The notes beneath the pieces are model-generated. The model ran no database searches. It was not told the origin of the DNA and saw nothing but the letters and a program-made list of their open reading frames with translations. Shown here in pieces: positions 1 to 10,853 of a stretch of DNA of 64,000 nt (position 1 is its first letter; each line of letters begins with the position of its first letter). The stretch lies in assembly GCA_015680685.1 (NCBI GenBank), contig MNCI01003401.1, positions 75,670 through 139,669 of the forward strand. The letters run 5' to 3'. A program made the translations under genes and the position numbers. Source of the DNA: Gnetum montanum (taxonomy: Eukaryota > Streptophyta > Gnetopsida > Gnetales > Gnetaceae).

Positions 1-1798
1 CTGGCCACTAGGAGCCTAATGCCTATACAAGAGGCTGTTCGAATATCCCATAGGCATTGCAAGGAAATTAGTCTACCCAGGCTTGACTTAAACAACTTTC
101 CTAAGTTTTTTGGAGGCTATGATTTAGATCCGCAATATCATCTACAAGCCTTCTACGATGCCTATGTATGGAACAATATTGATAATGAGTGGCAAAAACT
201 CAAGCTCTTTCCTATGACACTCATTGACCAAGAAAAAGTATGGTATAGGTCCCTAAAACCAAAGTAAATTTGACATTGGCCAACAATGGTAGAACTCTTC
301 AACGAAAGATATCAAACTTATGCAAGAGTGTCAGCCTTGAGGAAACAAATCCAAGAGTGGAAACAAGCACAACATGAACCCTTGGACATGGCCTTAAAGA
401 GATATTATGCATTGTTAAACAACTACCCAAGCCATGAGTTCTCTAAGGAAAGGCTAATGTACCACATTATTGATGGGCTCTGTAATGAAAAAAGGGAGAC
501 CCTAGGGATGTATGCATAAGGTCAACTATACAAGCTACGAACCCACCAACTTGAAGAGCTTATTAAGCGGGTAGCAAAAGAAGAAGGAGAAATGGCTAAA
601 TGGGAGAATGCTGAGAAATCTCAATAGGCCAAAAATCAACAAGGGCCCATGATTATGAAGAGGAGAAATCAACTTACCACAAGGAGGTGGAACCATCTTT
701 GCCAATGCTACAGTCATTGGATGAAGTTGAGGCAAAGATCAATAGGATGATGGAATGGATACATGAAAAATTTGGAGAATATGCCAAAATTATTGGAGAT
801 AGAGTTATGATGAACTAAGAAATAGGACAAAACACATTTCGACAATCAGAAAGAAGGGTTGAAGAAAATAAGAACTTAACTGCCAATCATACGTATCAAT
901 GTAACATTTGCCTATACAATCACCCCAAGGGCTAATGCCCAATCTTGTCACATTTACATGAGCATTGGAAAGAATGTTACATCCAAACTTTGTGTAGAAA
1001 TACTGTGTTCAATCACAGTGGCAACAATCCCAGTCGTGGGGGAGGCCATCCTCAAACTAGTTACACCCTTCATACCATCCAAACCTAAGTGCTTATCAAG
1101 TTCAATATCTTGTTTTCCCAACTGGGTCAACATCTTTTCTCTCACCACATTATTATTATTCTCCTTAATATTTTCAACCCATATCCTCTCCAATAGGGCC
1201 ACCACCTCATGTACATGACACTTCTCCTCAATTTCAACATTTTCATCCTTCAACTCCTTCTACATCGCCACCAAGTGTTCTAGAAGGTTTTGCACCACAA
1301 CATCAACCCACGAATGTTACTTGTGATTCTACTATCAATAGTAGTGGGAATCCTCCAGAACATCATAGGTGTCCCTTCTTTAGACATGATTGTAGAAAGG
1401 GACATCATAGTTCAGAAACCACTACATCTGGCAACTCAGCACAAGTCCAACACTGTGGTGCATCTTCCTCTTCAAACCCAACACTGCATGTTACCTTATC
1501 AGGGCCACCACTCAATACTCCAACAACCACGGGGCCCAATGAATATAGCCACATGGGGAGACATGTTGATCCTTGCATACCATCTTACGGTCACAAGTAC
1601 CATAGTGGGTCAACTTCTTATAAATTAACCACATGTTATAACTTGCCTCACTATGTCAACTCTAATCAAGTGTGTGAACCCCAATGGGGTAAGTATGATC
1701 GAGTCCCAATATTTCCAACATGCAAGGATCTCAACCTTCCATTTATTAATTCTAGCCATGCTCAACCATTTAGTTATGGGGGGTATCCCCCATTCTAA
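1..1798 (+). pseudogene. gag: E1 gag remnant
   Basis: Capsid-type gag homologous to those of E9 and E10. The core (about 19-519) keeps the FGGYDLDPQYHLQAF and WQKLKLFP blocks and the MVELFNERYQTYARV block, followed by HEPLDMALKRYYALL and the IIDGLCNEKRETLGMYA block. Stops (for example near 265 and 517) and frameshifts break it. At about 900-945 a zinc-knuckle-like CNICLYNHPKG is followed by a stop and a Cys. The C-terminal part (about 1300-1798) is rich in Pro, Ser, His and Tyr and ends GGYPPF. The start lies left of the window. The frame runs straight into the 3' region, with no protease after it. Confidence 0.8.
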
Positions 1799-3239
1799 CA
1801 ATAGCAGAATTAATAAATATTTTCCTTTTCCTTAATTTTACCATTTTTTGTTTTCCAATTTTTCATCTTTCAATTTATTGTTTTATCTTTTTGTCTTTTT
1901 GTCTTTTTGTCTTTTTATGAGAAATCTCATCTACGAATAAAAAACTCATGTGACTCGTTGGTTGAGGTGTTGTTCTATGCTATCAAGTCTCAGGTGACTA
2001 ATTATTTGGATAGCGAGCCCACAACATCCATCCACCCATTCTATTAATAAGAGGTTCTACCTTGGGTACAATGATATTCCTAATCATTAAAACTTAAAGT
2101 AATCTTGTGTTCATTATACCCAAAGTGAAGAAGGGTGGACCAAGAGGGAATGGCGAGGGTGTGACATCAAGGGGACTTGTGGATTCTTTTTGGTGACATC
2201 TGTAGGAGTTATCATGTAGCTTTGTTGTACTAAGATCCTTGTAGATCTAATGAAAAATGGGAGTAAGAGTAATCAAAAGACACTCAATCAAGGAAACTCA
2301 ATGCTATTCTAGGGGGTCCCATTGGAAAGACATGCACCCATGCCTGAAGGTAGGCAGCTTCTCTAGCTTAAGCATTCATTCATTCAAAAAAAAAATGAAA
2401 AAAAAGAGCAAGAAGAGTGTGCCAAAGTGGCCACACAAAAAGAAAAAGAAAATATCAAGCTTAAAGTGCCACAAAGTAATTTTGAATCACTCCTCCCTTG
2501 AACAAAATACCAAGTGATTGTACACCTTGTTGTTGTGGTACTCTTATGGTTGTCCATCATGGGATGAAACAATGCAATGTCACTGATTAGAGGAATTGAC
2601 TTGGTCTTGATTTTGGAGCAACAGGAAAATGACAAATTAATCACATCCTACACTCAAGATTCATTATGCCCTAGGTCAGCTACCTCATGTCCCAATCTCT
2701 GCAATCCCTTCTAGAATTTGCCTCATCTCACTGTTCATGTATTTGTGATTTGTGTCTTGTGTAGCATTGAATTCATACCTCATCATGGTGGTATCTACAT
2801 GTGTATGTTTTTTGGAATTGGTGTGGATTACATTTAACCCTTCTAGTGCCTATGGAGATTTTAAGATGTGGTTACACAAGGGCATTATAGGTTGGAACCT
2901 GCTTAGGGGAGGATCCACTTGTGTGACTTTTGTAATTTGTACTTGTTGCACACCACCACATCATTTTATACCCTCCAAGAACTTCATTGCCAAATCTATT
3001 CTTTCCTTTGTCATCATTTTATCAAGCATTCCTCAAAACCATTACGTGTCCTTTGATGTGTCACCTAAACAAACTAGGTCTGGCATTAAACTTTTAGGGC
3101 AACTTCCTTGAAAAAAATTTCTAACTCTAAAATCATACTAAGTAAAGAATTCAAATTTATTAAAGGCAACAAGTCATGTATGAATTAGTTGAAATTCTCT
3201 CAATTACCTTACTAACAATTAATATTTGTGTGATTATAG
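1799..3239 (+). other. E1 3' region, non-coding
   Basis: It begins with a T-rich stretch holding an 8-bp tandem repeat (TTTTTGTC, about 1885-1918), then blocks shared with the 3' regions of E2, E6, E10 and E11: the GTGTGACATCAAGGGG block near 2159, the GGAAAGACATG block near 2323 and the GGAGGATCCACTTG block near 2907. I see no convincing gene here; the short ORFs are T- or A-rich by-products. Confidence 0.6.
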
Positions 3240-3677
3240 ATGGCCCCTAAAAGAGGACAACAAGGAGGAACTTCTCAAGGTGCAATTGAATGCCTAGGGG
3301 AAGGCAGAGGCTAAGGACCTCATACAAAACATGCGGAGCAGGAGGCACAATCATTCAACATCCATTAGGGAACTCCTGTCACTGCACGATCTAGCCAAGC
3401 AAAAGGTGGAGAGGTCAAGGCCCAAGCCTATGAAGAGGAACAACGGCTATTTGTGACATAGCATGTCAAGGCCAATCAAGTGTTTCCTCAGCTGTCGTGT
3501 CCATGGGAAGTGCCAACTCCATAAAACATTGGAACATCAGCATGGATGGCTCATAATCCTTAGATAGAAGAGGAGAAACATTAGGCACTTCTTCAATGGT
3601 ATCAATCTCAGAAGCCTAGCATGTAGGACAAAGGAAAAGCACCCATGGAGGAACCACTGCCATCTAGAACCACATGA
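3240..3677 (+). pseudogene. E1 extra 3' ORF (ORF3), short form, function unknown
   Basis: One frame of 146 codons runs from ATG at 3240 to TGA at 3675-3677, broken only by TAA/TAG stops and by no frameshift, so it was probably once open. It begins MAPKRGQQGG, has a Gly/Arg stretch, then KANQVFPQL, PWEVPTP and ends PMEEPLPSRTT. E8 (41563-42132) has the same C-terminal part (KANQMFL, SWDVLAP, PMEEPLPSGTT). The long form in E4 (10853-9190, -) shares the N-terminal part (GRGRG then KQEAQSY against EQEAQSF). Relative to the E4 form it lacks a large central segment. It resembles no gag, pol or membrane protein I know. It lies between the conserved 3' block and the polypurine tract. Confidence 0.6.
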
Positions 3678-3858
3678 GTTCCAACAAAGTTTTATAATTC
3701 TATGTCTATGTCCCAATTTTGTTTTGTTCAATCTCACACTATAGCATGATTAATTTCTAGTTAGTAAATAATCCCATACCTATCCACTATGTAATCAATT
3801 GGACTTGTTCTCATTTTATTTAACCCTGAGGACAAGTTGTTATTTACTCATGGGGGTA

Positions 3859-4839
3859 TGATGAATCGTGGTTTGTCAAGTGCTAATATTGGACCCTTGA
3901 TATCGGACCCTTGTTAACAGGTGCTGATATCAAACCCTTGTTAACCAGGTGTTGATATCAAACCCCTTTTATCAAACCCCTATTATCAGACCCTTGATAT
4001 CTAACGAGTCCTGATATCGGACCCCTGATATCGCACTCGTGATATCACGGCCTGACAAGCAATATTGTGGTTCCCGTGTGAGCCTATAAATACACAATGG
4101 GATGCACGGGAAAGTTAGTAGTCAAATTAGTATTAGAGTAGGATCTTTTTGTCAATTTTTCCTCTCAACCCTTTTTCCCTAGTGAATGCCTATAGTGTGA
4201 TGATTGTAATTGTACGACACCTTTATTTAAGTGTGATGTACTTGGACGCACATGATCGGAAATAAAGATCAAGATTACTTCATCATTGTAGCATTCACTT
4301 AGTTTAATTATTTAATTGTTATTATTATTCATTGCTTTTGTAGTTAATATCTCTTCACCCTAAACTCCTTAAATGCGAAATGAGTATGACTTAATCATGA
4401 GCATTCAAGTGTGACTACTTGGTATCCCAGTAGCATACCTAGGCCATGCGCTTGGTAATCCCAGTGGTAGTTGTGCACGAGGTCCAAGATGTGTACGGAT
4501 GATTAAGGAATGGATGCTCATCGCATTTAGGCTAGCTTAGATTCTCTCTCTCATTTCTTATTAGCTTAGACTCTCTCTTCCTTTTCCTCCTAGCTTAATT
4601 AAAGTTATTTTCCATTGCCTCTAGGAGTAGCAGTAGGTTAGAAACCACATCATACACCTCACTCTAGACTGAACCATACGTGACAAAGAAAATACTAGTC
4701 CAGGTGGGAAGACAGAAAACTGTGATCAGTGAGTAACTATCTAGATACAACAACTAGCCCATCTATGGAGTTCGACCATATCATGTGTGAAACACTCATA
4801 TTCATATGGTTGAGTGTAGGGGTACCTCGCCACTCATCA
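3859..4839 (+). repeat. E1 3' LTR
   Basis: It starts TGATGAATCG right after the polypurine tract TCATGGGGGTA (3848-3858) and ends CACTCATCA. It contains the palindrome array, the TATA box (4085-4092) and R/U5 blocks shared with all family copies, such as ACTTGGTATCCCAGTAG and GGTACCTCGCCACTCATCA. Length is 981 bp. Confidence 0.88.
3880..4092 (+). promoter_or_regulatory. E1 LTR promoter: GATATC array and TATA box
   Basis: Seven GATATC sites lie between about 3899 and 4048 in an imperfect tandem repeat (GATATCGGACCCTTG-like units). The last two are 14 bp apart. TATAAATA follows at 4085-4092. This arrangement recurs in every LTR of the family. That it is the U3 promoter is inferred from position. 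Confidence 0.65.
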
Positions 4840-5029
4840 AGGGGCCATGATGATATACAAACCTAAGAGCCTAGATAAGAAACTGTTGGTCAATGTCCAA
4901 CAAACCAAACCTTTCCATGAGCTTAGATCAGCCAGTACTCATACTACCTTTGTTGGTGGACAACCTTGCTTGCTATTTCAGATCTCCTCCTTCCAACTCA
5001 GTTGTGGGAGAGATGGCCACCAATGCTAA
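4840..5029 (+). pseudogene. pol: E2 pol C-terminal fragment
   Basis: The open frame from 4847 reads MMIYKPKSLDKKLLVN, then TKPFHELRSAST, then ends at GRDGHQC with a stop at 5027-5029. It matches the end of pol in E10 (TIYKPESPDKRLLVN ... GGDGHLC), which lies downstream of the integrase core. The upstream part was separated by the E1 insertion. Confidence 0.8.
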
Positions 5030-6919
5030 CCATTCTAAGCCCTCAGCTCTTTTTATATTTTTTTTACACATTTTTTTACATCTTTTTGTTTTACACATTT
5101 CTTCAATATTTCTTATTTTTGTTTTACACCATTGTTCACATGTTTACTATTTCTTTGTTTGGTTGATTTACTTTCATTCGTCATATAATAAGTGCTCTTG
5201 ATGGTGGATTGAATTGTATACTATTGATTGCTAATGTTTGGTTTTTACCTCTGAATTATGATGTTGATATTATTATATGGTTCTTTTGATAAAATAGGTA
5301 ATGAGTCCATGTCGTCCATTCATCCATTCAACTCTGTGGTCTCCCTTGGCTTGGAACTGTACTATCCCTTTTTTTAAATAAACTTATTAATGAATTGGTG
5401 ACTTGGTATTCCCCAAACCAAGGAAGGACACAATGGATGAAAAGGGTGTGACTTCAAGGGGATTCGATGCATTTGTGCTGGCCATTCTCTTGGGTGCTTG
5501 GATGCTTTTTCTTGGGTTTTCTGCCATTTTTCCATCAATCAAATATTAGGAAGCTGAGTGAATAAAAATAAGTCTTTGCATGGTGTGATTTTCACGTAAA
5601 AAAAAGTGGGAATTCAAAGCACACTGCTTAGACATAAAAAGCAATATGAGCTACAAGCACTGGTTATGGCACTGGAAAGACATGTTACCCATGCCTGAAG
5701 GTTCTCTCTAACTAAGGCCCTTTCTCGCTTCCTACATCTCCATCTCACTCTCCTTGGAATGGTGGTGACTCTTTGTGGAGGCATTCTTGTTACTTCAAGA
5801 GGATGGATTGGCCAAGTGTATTGATGCGAGGTCACTGAGTGTGGTTGGTTTGAGTCTAGATTTGAAATGAGTTCTACTCCATCACATTAACCATGACATA
5901 AAAAAGGGACTTTACACAACTTTGCTCTTGGGATTCCATTCCATTTCTACTCTCCATATTTCTTTTCATTTTTCACCTCATTGCCAATTTTATGATTAGT
6001 ACATATCTTGGTTGATGCATTGTTCTTCCTTGGTAAACTCTTGTGGGTAAGTTTTTAACTTTTGCTTCCAAATGACATTCCTAGAGACTACGGACTCTTT
6101 GTTTTATGGGTTTATCAGGGCATAAAAGGCATGAACTTACTTTGGAGAGGACCCATTGGCATTCCTTTTTGGTGCAATTGTTAAGTTCTTTTTCCTAAAC
6201 ATTCTCTACAATGAACCATTTCTCATTTCATCCCTATCTTTAACATCCACTTTATTGGCGTTGTCATTGTTATTCTTTCCATCTTTCTTGTTTCTTATAT
6301 TTTTCCATCTTATTGCTACTAGAGGTTCACTCTTAGTTATGAGGGTCCTAGCACAAATTTTTCAATTTCTCCATTCTACTACTTGCCTAACCCCTACACC
6401 TTGGGTAGTTATCAGTAATAAACCTCTAATCCAGTTTTTGCCATAGCCACAACCCAGCCAATGCGCTTTATATCGAGGCAAGGTATCAATTGCATTGTGG
6501 CTTACTTATCCTTGCTCATTTGTGACTATGTTATGTGTGTAGATGGAGATTACACAAACTATGGATTGGAATAGGAGGAAGCACTTGGGATGAATTGGAG
6601 TTGGAACGTTTATGCTAGAAACAAGTTTGGTCGCGTGGCTATGGATAAACAACGGAAGGCGCAATCGCAACATCAGCAGCAACGTGTCTCATTTTCTTTT
6701 CTCTCTCTCTCTTCAAGCTATTGAATGAAGGCTTGGCTGTCATTTTATGTATAGTGTTCACCACAAAGGGTGTGAATACCAATGTTGTAATATGTTTGTC
6801 GATCTGTTCACTAGGTACTTTGAGCTTGTTATTCCCTGTTGCTATCGGTTCTCATTCAATTAATAATTCCATACCTTTCCAATATTTTGTAAGGAACTAG
6901 AGGATGAGTTTTCATTTAG
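5030..6919 (+). other. E2 3' region, non-coding
   Basis: It begins with a T-rich tract with repeated TTTTACACATTT words (5050-5160), then blocks shared with E10 and E11 (GGTGTGACTTCAAGGGG near 5444, AACTAAGGCCCTTTCTCGC near 5710, the CATTGGCATTCC block near 6154). The hydrophobic frame at 6156-6446 is also seen in E10 at 59230-59412, but the same block in the young copy E11 carries a stop, so I do not call it a gene. A purine stretch AGTTATGAGGGTCC at about 6334 corresponds to the second polypurine-like site of E10 and E11. Confidence 0.6.
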
Positions 6920-6930
6920 TCATGGGGGTA

Positions 6931-7754
6931 TGATGATCTGTGATATCGCTCCCATGATATCGTGTATGCGATATCGTGGCCTTCCATGTGATATCACATA
7001 CGCGATATCGGAACCTGCCTCATTGCTTATAAATAAGAGATGGGCGCACTTGGTTTGCAGAGTTAGTCTTTGTCCCTTACCCAAAATCTTGCCTTTTCTC
7101 CCTCTCAGAGTGAGAATTATTTTTGCGCGTCTGTAGTAGGAGTCATAAAGTGAATAGATCTTTATTCAAGCATTGTGTACGTGAGCACACCTTGTGTATG
7201 GCAATAAAGATGAACTTTGTGATAAACCTTGTAGCATTTAGAATAGATTAATTAATGTTAATTACTATTACTTAATGCTTTCCTTAGTTAATTAATGATT
7301 CTCTCTCATCCTAAAACTCTCCTAAGTAAGCACACACAGCATGATCACTTCGAGCATGTGTGTAACACTTGGTAACCCAGTAACACTTAGTGTTTGGTAA
7401 TCCCAGTAGTGTTCCACTGGTTCAGGATGTGTACGGCAAGTGAGAATGGATACTGGTGTTAGGATCAATTAGAGCCTAGTTAATAAGTAGTCAAATTAAA
7501 TTTGTTACTTAGTTATCTCTCTCCTCCCTTATTAGTAGCTGGACATAAAAACACATAAAAAGTATAAAAATCATATGTCTCAAGTTTACTTAACCATACA
7601 ATCGTGACATACAAGTAAGCTTGGGAAGACAACGATTGATCAACCCATTCTTGTTCCACAAAGGCACATAAGCACTTAGTCCTTGGAATTTGACCAGATT
7701 GTGCATGGACACTTGGATTCGTATGGTTGAGCATAGGGATACTTCACTGCTCAT
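6931..7754 (+). repeat. E2 3' LTR
   Basis: It starts TGATGATCTG after the polypurine tract and ends GCTCAT, where the final CA is damaged. Five GATATC sites lie at about 6941-7012, with neighbouring pairs 13-15 bp apart. TATAAATA is at 7028-7035. Length is about 824 bp. Confidence 0.85.
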
Positions 7755-8526
7755 AAATATCCAAAGTGAGATCTTGGCCTACTATTGATCTCAATGAAAG
7801 TAATAACAGAGACTATAATGAAAAAGATTAGATGTCAAATTAAGAATCAAGGATTTATCCTTGGAAATATCCAAGGAGGATGAAGTTGGAATTATCTAGA
7901 AACAAAGAGTTTTAGGTGTCATATAAACCAATAATGGGTGGAACTACATGTAGAAAGTATAGATAATAAGACAAGATACAATCCCAGCATGCAATAGATG
8001 TGTCAAGGATATGTGTGTACAACAATGTCTATATGCAGCAATGATAAAGCAAGACAACACTTAGTCGTTGAATAATGAAGTTGAATTAGAATCAATCAGA
8101 TACATGGAACCAATTGAAAAAATTACAAGTGCCTACATAGAAGAAATTGAAAAAATGGAAGAGATACGAAGAAAACCTCCATACAGTAAGTTTCAACAAT
8201 ATGAGGATGTTGAATGGGGAAAATCTAAGATACCATATAAGTATGAACAAGAACTGCTAGAACTAAAAGCCTTACTAGATACACTTGAATATGCTTTCCT
8301 TAATAACAAAAAGTCAATAATTATAAATGCCAATAATGACAAAGAATAGAAGATAAGATTATTGAAAGTGGTAAAAAAATGGTCAACTGCATTTGCATGG
8401 TCTTCTGATAAAATCACTGGCATTGATCCATGAATCTGTCAACATCATATCTACACTAATCTAGCTATTAAACCACATCACCAACCTCAATGAAGGTTAA
8501 ACCAAAAACTCAAAGAAGTTGTCAAA
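7755..8526 (+). pseudogene. pol: E3: gypsy fragment, protease end to start of RT
   Basis: The sequence after the E2 LTR encodes the segment that follows the protease core in E9 and E10. The open frame 8068-8346 contains YAFLNNKKSIIINA (compare YTFLNNGKSVIINA in E9). Beyond its stop come VVKKWSTAFAWSS and IDP-ICQHHIYTN, matching the RT N-terminal region. RT proper is missing: at about 8527 the sequence changes abruptly to the LTR of E4. It is decayed and probably belongs to the element into which E2 inserted. Confidence 0.7.
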
Positions 8527-9140
8527 TATAAATCCTAATTCTAAGTACAGTGAAAATGTAAATCTATTTTATCCTATGGCGATAAGCATCTAGTCCTCTT
8601 TTTTCATACACGTCTTGAGCTAATGTAACTATTACTAGGATTACCAAGCAACCTTACTACTGAATGAATCAAGAAAAGTTACTACTAGATTACCAAATAA
8701 TTATATTTTACACTCGAAACTAGTTATAGTTATTTCACCTTAATAATGAACATTGGAATTTTAAGTGACTTAGGAAATGTAAATGACTTAGTAAAAGTAA
8801 ACATTATGGAAAAGTAAATCTATGATGAGTTATATGCTGTAATGATGAACAATCTTGATCTTTGTTTCCATTCATGAATGATGTCCATAAATAATCAACT
8901 CGAATAAAGATTCTATATAACTGTAATTTACTACACTATAAGCATTCACTTTAGCTTTAACTTCAAGAAAACAAACTATAAGAATTTTACTAATTGATGG
9001 GAAATTTTTTTTTCAATGTGATAGTGGATTGGTATTTATAGGCATGACCATGGCCTACTACATTGTATCTACAATGATATATGCAGAGTTATTGTATCAT
9101 AAATATGATATTATAGACTCACACATAAATTGTTTCATCA
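8527..9140 (-). repeat. E4 3' LTR, truncated
   Basis: It aligns with 38356-38976 (shared words such as TATAAATCCTAATT, GTAAATGACTTAGTAAAAGTAAACATTAT and ACACATAAATTGTTTCATCA, by eye) but lacks about 226 bp present at 38130-38355, the end distal to the internal region. The join with E3 is at about 8527. No polypurine tract is visible beyond 9140, unlike the other copies. Confidence 0.75.
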
Positions 9141-9189
9141 TAATATGACAATCTGCTCATGTTTGAATTGTTCAAGCTAGTTAGGTGTA

Positions 9190-10853
9190 ATGTGTCATGT
9201 AGGGTCTTGTCTCTTAGCTCTCAATGTAGCTAATGTTTCTTGTAACCTTTGCACTTCACTCTCTACATGTTACATCTTAGTTTTTGACATGACCAACTTA
9301 CCTTTTGTGGACATTTATTCAAACTGGACTACGATGATATCATTAGGGATATCGAAAAGTTTCTACATGACTTGTCATGTCTACAACAATCTTTCTAATA
9401 GATCTTCATGCTTTGCAGTGGTCATTAATCTTCTACCTATGGTTTCTACATCTTTAGTGCTAATAATATCAGTTGGTGGTACAACGAGAACATTGAAGGA
9501 TTCCTTGATATGATTAGTTATAACTTCTACTACTCCTGCTGCATCTTGATGTTGCATTAACATAAATGTGGCTCCTTCTTCTATTTCCAATATTACTTGG
9601 AAGGATGCAACATTCCCTGGGATTTGCTATGCCTAGTCACTGTCCTTTTTTTCCTACAAAAAGACTTGACCACTTGTTGATCCTATCGATATGGTAGGTC
9701 TATTGAGATTATCCCTAACTCTATACATACTTGAGACCTCTTTGCTATCCCAACTTACTTTTTTTGTGATTTGCTGTAGGTAGCTAATAAAGGATCTATA
9801 TTTTTGTTGTGCTAGTGGATCACATTGTTTTATTTTTCTTGCAATTGAAGTTGGTCCATTGGGTTCTACTTATTAATTGCCACCAATGTGGATCCTGCTG
9901 CAACCATAGTGCTTGCTGGTTTTTCAACTTCATTCTTCTTGGCTAGCATTGGCTTGGAGATTCTAGCATGTGATGCATTTTGTGCTTTGTGAAGAACATC
10001 ATTAGTGTAGCCTAAAATTTCAGCTTCTCAGCATAATTACCTAATAAGACAAGGGATGACAAAGTGGATTTCTCTATCTTCTTCTTCTTAAATCTTCTCT
10101 ATATCTCTAGGAACTGTAGATAGATGATGTTAGCTTGGAATTTCTCCATTAGGATAGCACTTCATCTAGCAACATAGGCAGAAATATGATTAATCCTATT
10201 CATTGAGAATATGTGGTATGTCCCAATTTTGAAATAAATCTTCTTAGTAGTGTATTTTCCTCTATACTTTTTTTCAATTGTTCTATATGCCCTATGTAGC
10301 CATAGATTACTTACATTTGTGTTGGACCTTGTAGATATCTAAGCTATGTTGGGTCTAACATTTGGTATATTTAGTACCTTTGCAATTACTTCTACAAAGT
10401 ATTGCATTGTGACTTCCTCAACTTTTAGGGTGCCATCATCTTGTTTATTTTTTCAAAATTAATGGACTTCTTCCAAGTACCATTCACCATTACCTAAGAT
10501 GGTTGGCCATATGGGACAGGCTTGTAGTTGTTCATAGACCTCCGTAGGTGCAAACTCCATGTAGGATCCAAAATTTAGTTCCACTATGACAACAGACATG
10601 ATGGACTTCTCTTGAATTGCTTGTAAACACTCATTGGAGAGTGTAAGATGTTGTCCTTATTCTAGAGCAAGTAATGCATCAGCTTTTACCTATGCAAATT
10701 GTTCAGTCGTAAGTGTGGGTTGCTTAGTACTATATGATTGTGCCTCTTGCTTAGTAGGAGGAGTTTGTCCTCTACCTCATCCTCTGCCTCTTCCCCTGGG
10801 TCTTTTCTCCCTCAGTTATGATGCTCATCCAACTTTAGGTCTTTTGGCGGCAT
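9190..10853 (-). pseudogene. E4 extra 3' ORF (ORF3), long form, function unknown
   Basis: Read leftward from an ATG at 10853-10851, about 555 codons can be followed with several stops and a few frame changes. The N-terminal part is rich in Gly/Arg (RPRGRGRG, then TPPTKQEAQSY). The middle contains NECLQAIQEKSIMSVVIVEL, VEVIAKVLNIPNVRPNIA and NRINHISAYVAR. The C-terminal part contains PPTDIISTKDVETIGRRL and a heptad-like stretch (HVESEVQRLQETLATLRAKR). I see no transmembrane segment or signal peptide, so it does not look like an env gene. The best guess is an element-encoded accessory protein, distantly like the extra ORFs known in Athila/Tat elements; family membership is not established. Short relatives are at 3240-3677 and 41563-42132. 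Confidence 0.5.

Larger units (their letters stand above)
1..4839 (+). mobile_element. E1: Ty3/gypsy element, gag plus extra ORF, 3' LTR; 5' end outside window
   Basis: Order seen: decayed gag (1-1798), non-coding 3' region, an extra ORF (3240-3677), polypurine tract CATGGGGGTA and a 3' LTR (3859-4839). No protease, RT or integrase lies between gag and the 3' region, so this copy lacks pol. The base after the LTR resumes the pol end of another gypsy copy (E2). The likely target-site copy is AGGGG at 4840-4844; its partner is off the left edge. E1 therefore inserted into E2. Confidence 0.85.
4840..7754 (+). mobile_element. E2: 3' end of a Ty3/gypsy element
   Basis: After E1, the pol C-terminus resumes (GGGGCCATGA..., 4841 onward), collinear with E10 at 57918-58106. 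It is followed by a 1.9-kb 3' region, the polypurine tract TCATGGGGGTA (6920-6930) and an LTR (6931-7754). Downstream is the protease/RT sequence of another copy (E3), so E2 appears inserted into E3. The rest of E2 lies left of the window. Confidence 0.82.

Noticed and set aside
954-1253. 99-codon ORF on the minus strand
   Set aside because: Antisense to the Pro/His-rich part of E1 gag; no independent motif.
3880-4050. Short spaced repeats that could suggest a CRISPR array
   Set aside because: Repeat length and spacing vary, the unit lies in an LTR promoter, and the genome is a plant's.
6156-6446. Hydrophobic ORF in the E2 3' region, possible env-like gene (also 59230-59412 in E10)
   Set aside because: T-rich sequence gives hydrophobic codons; the matching block in the young E11 copy has a stop and no ATG.
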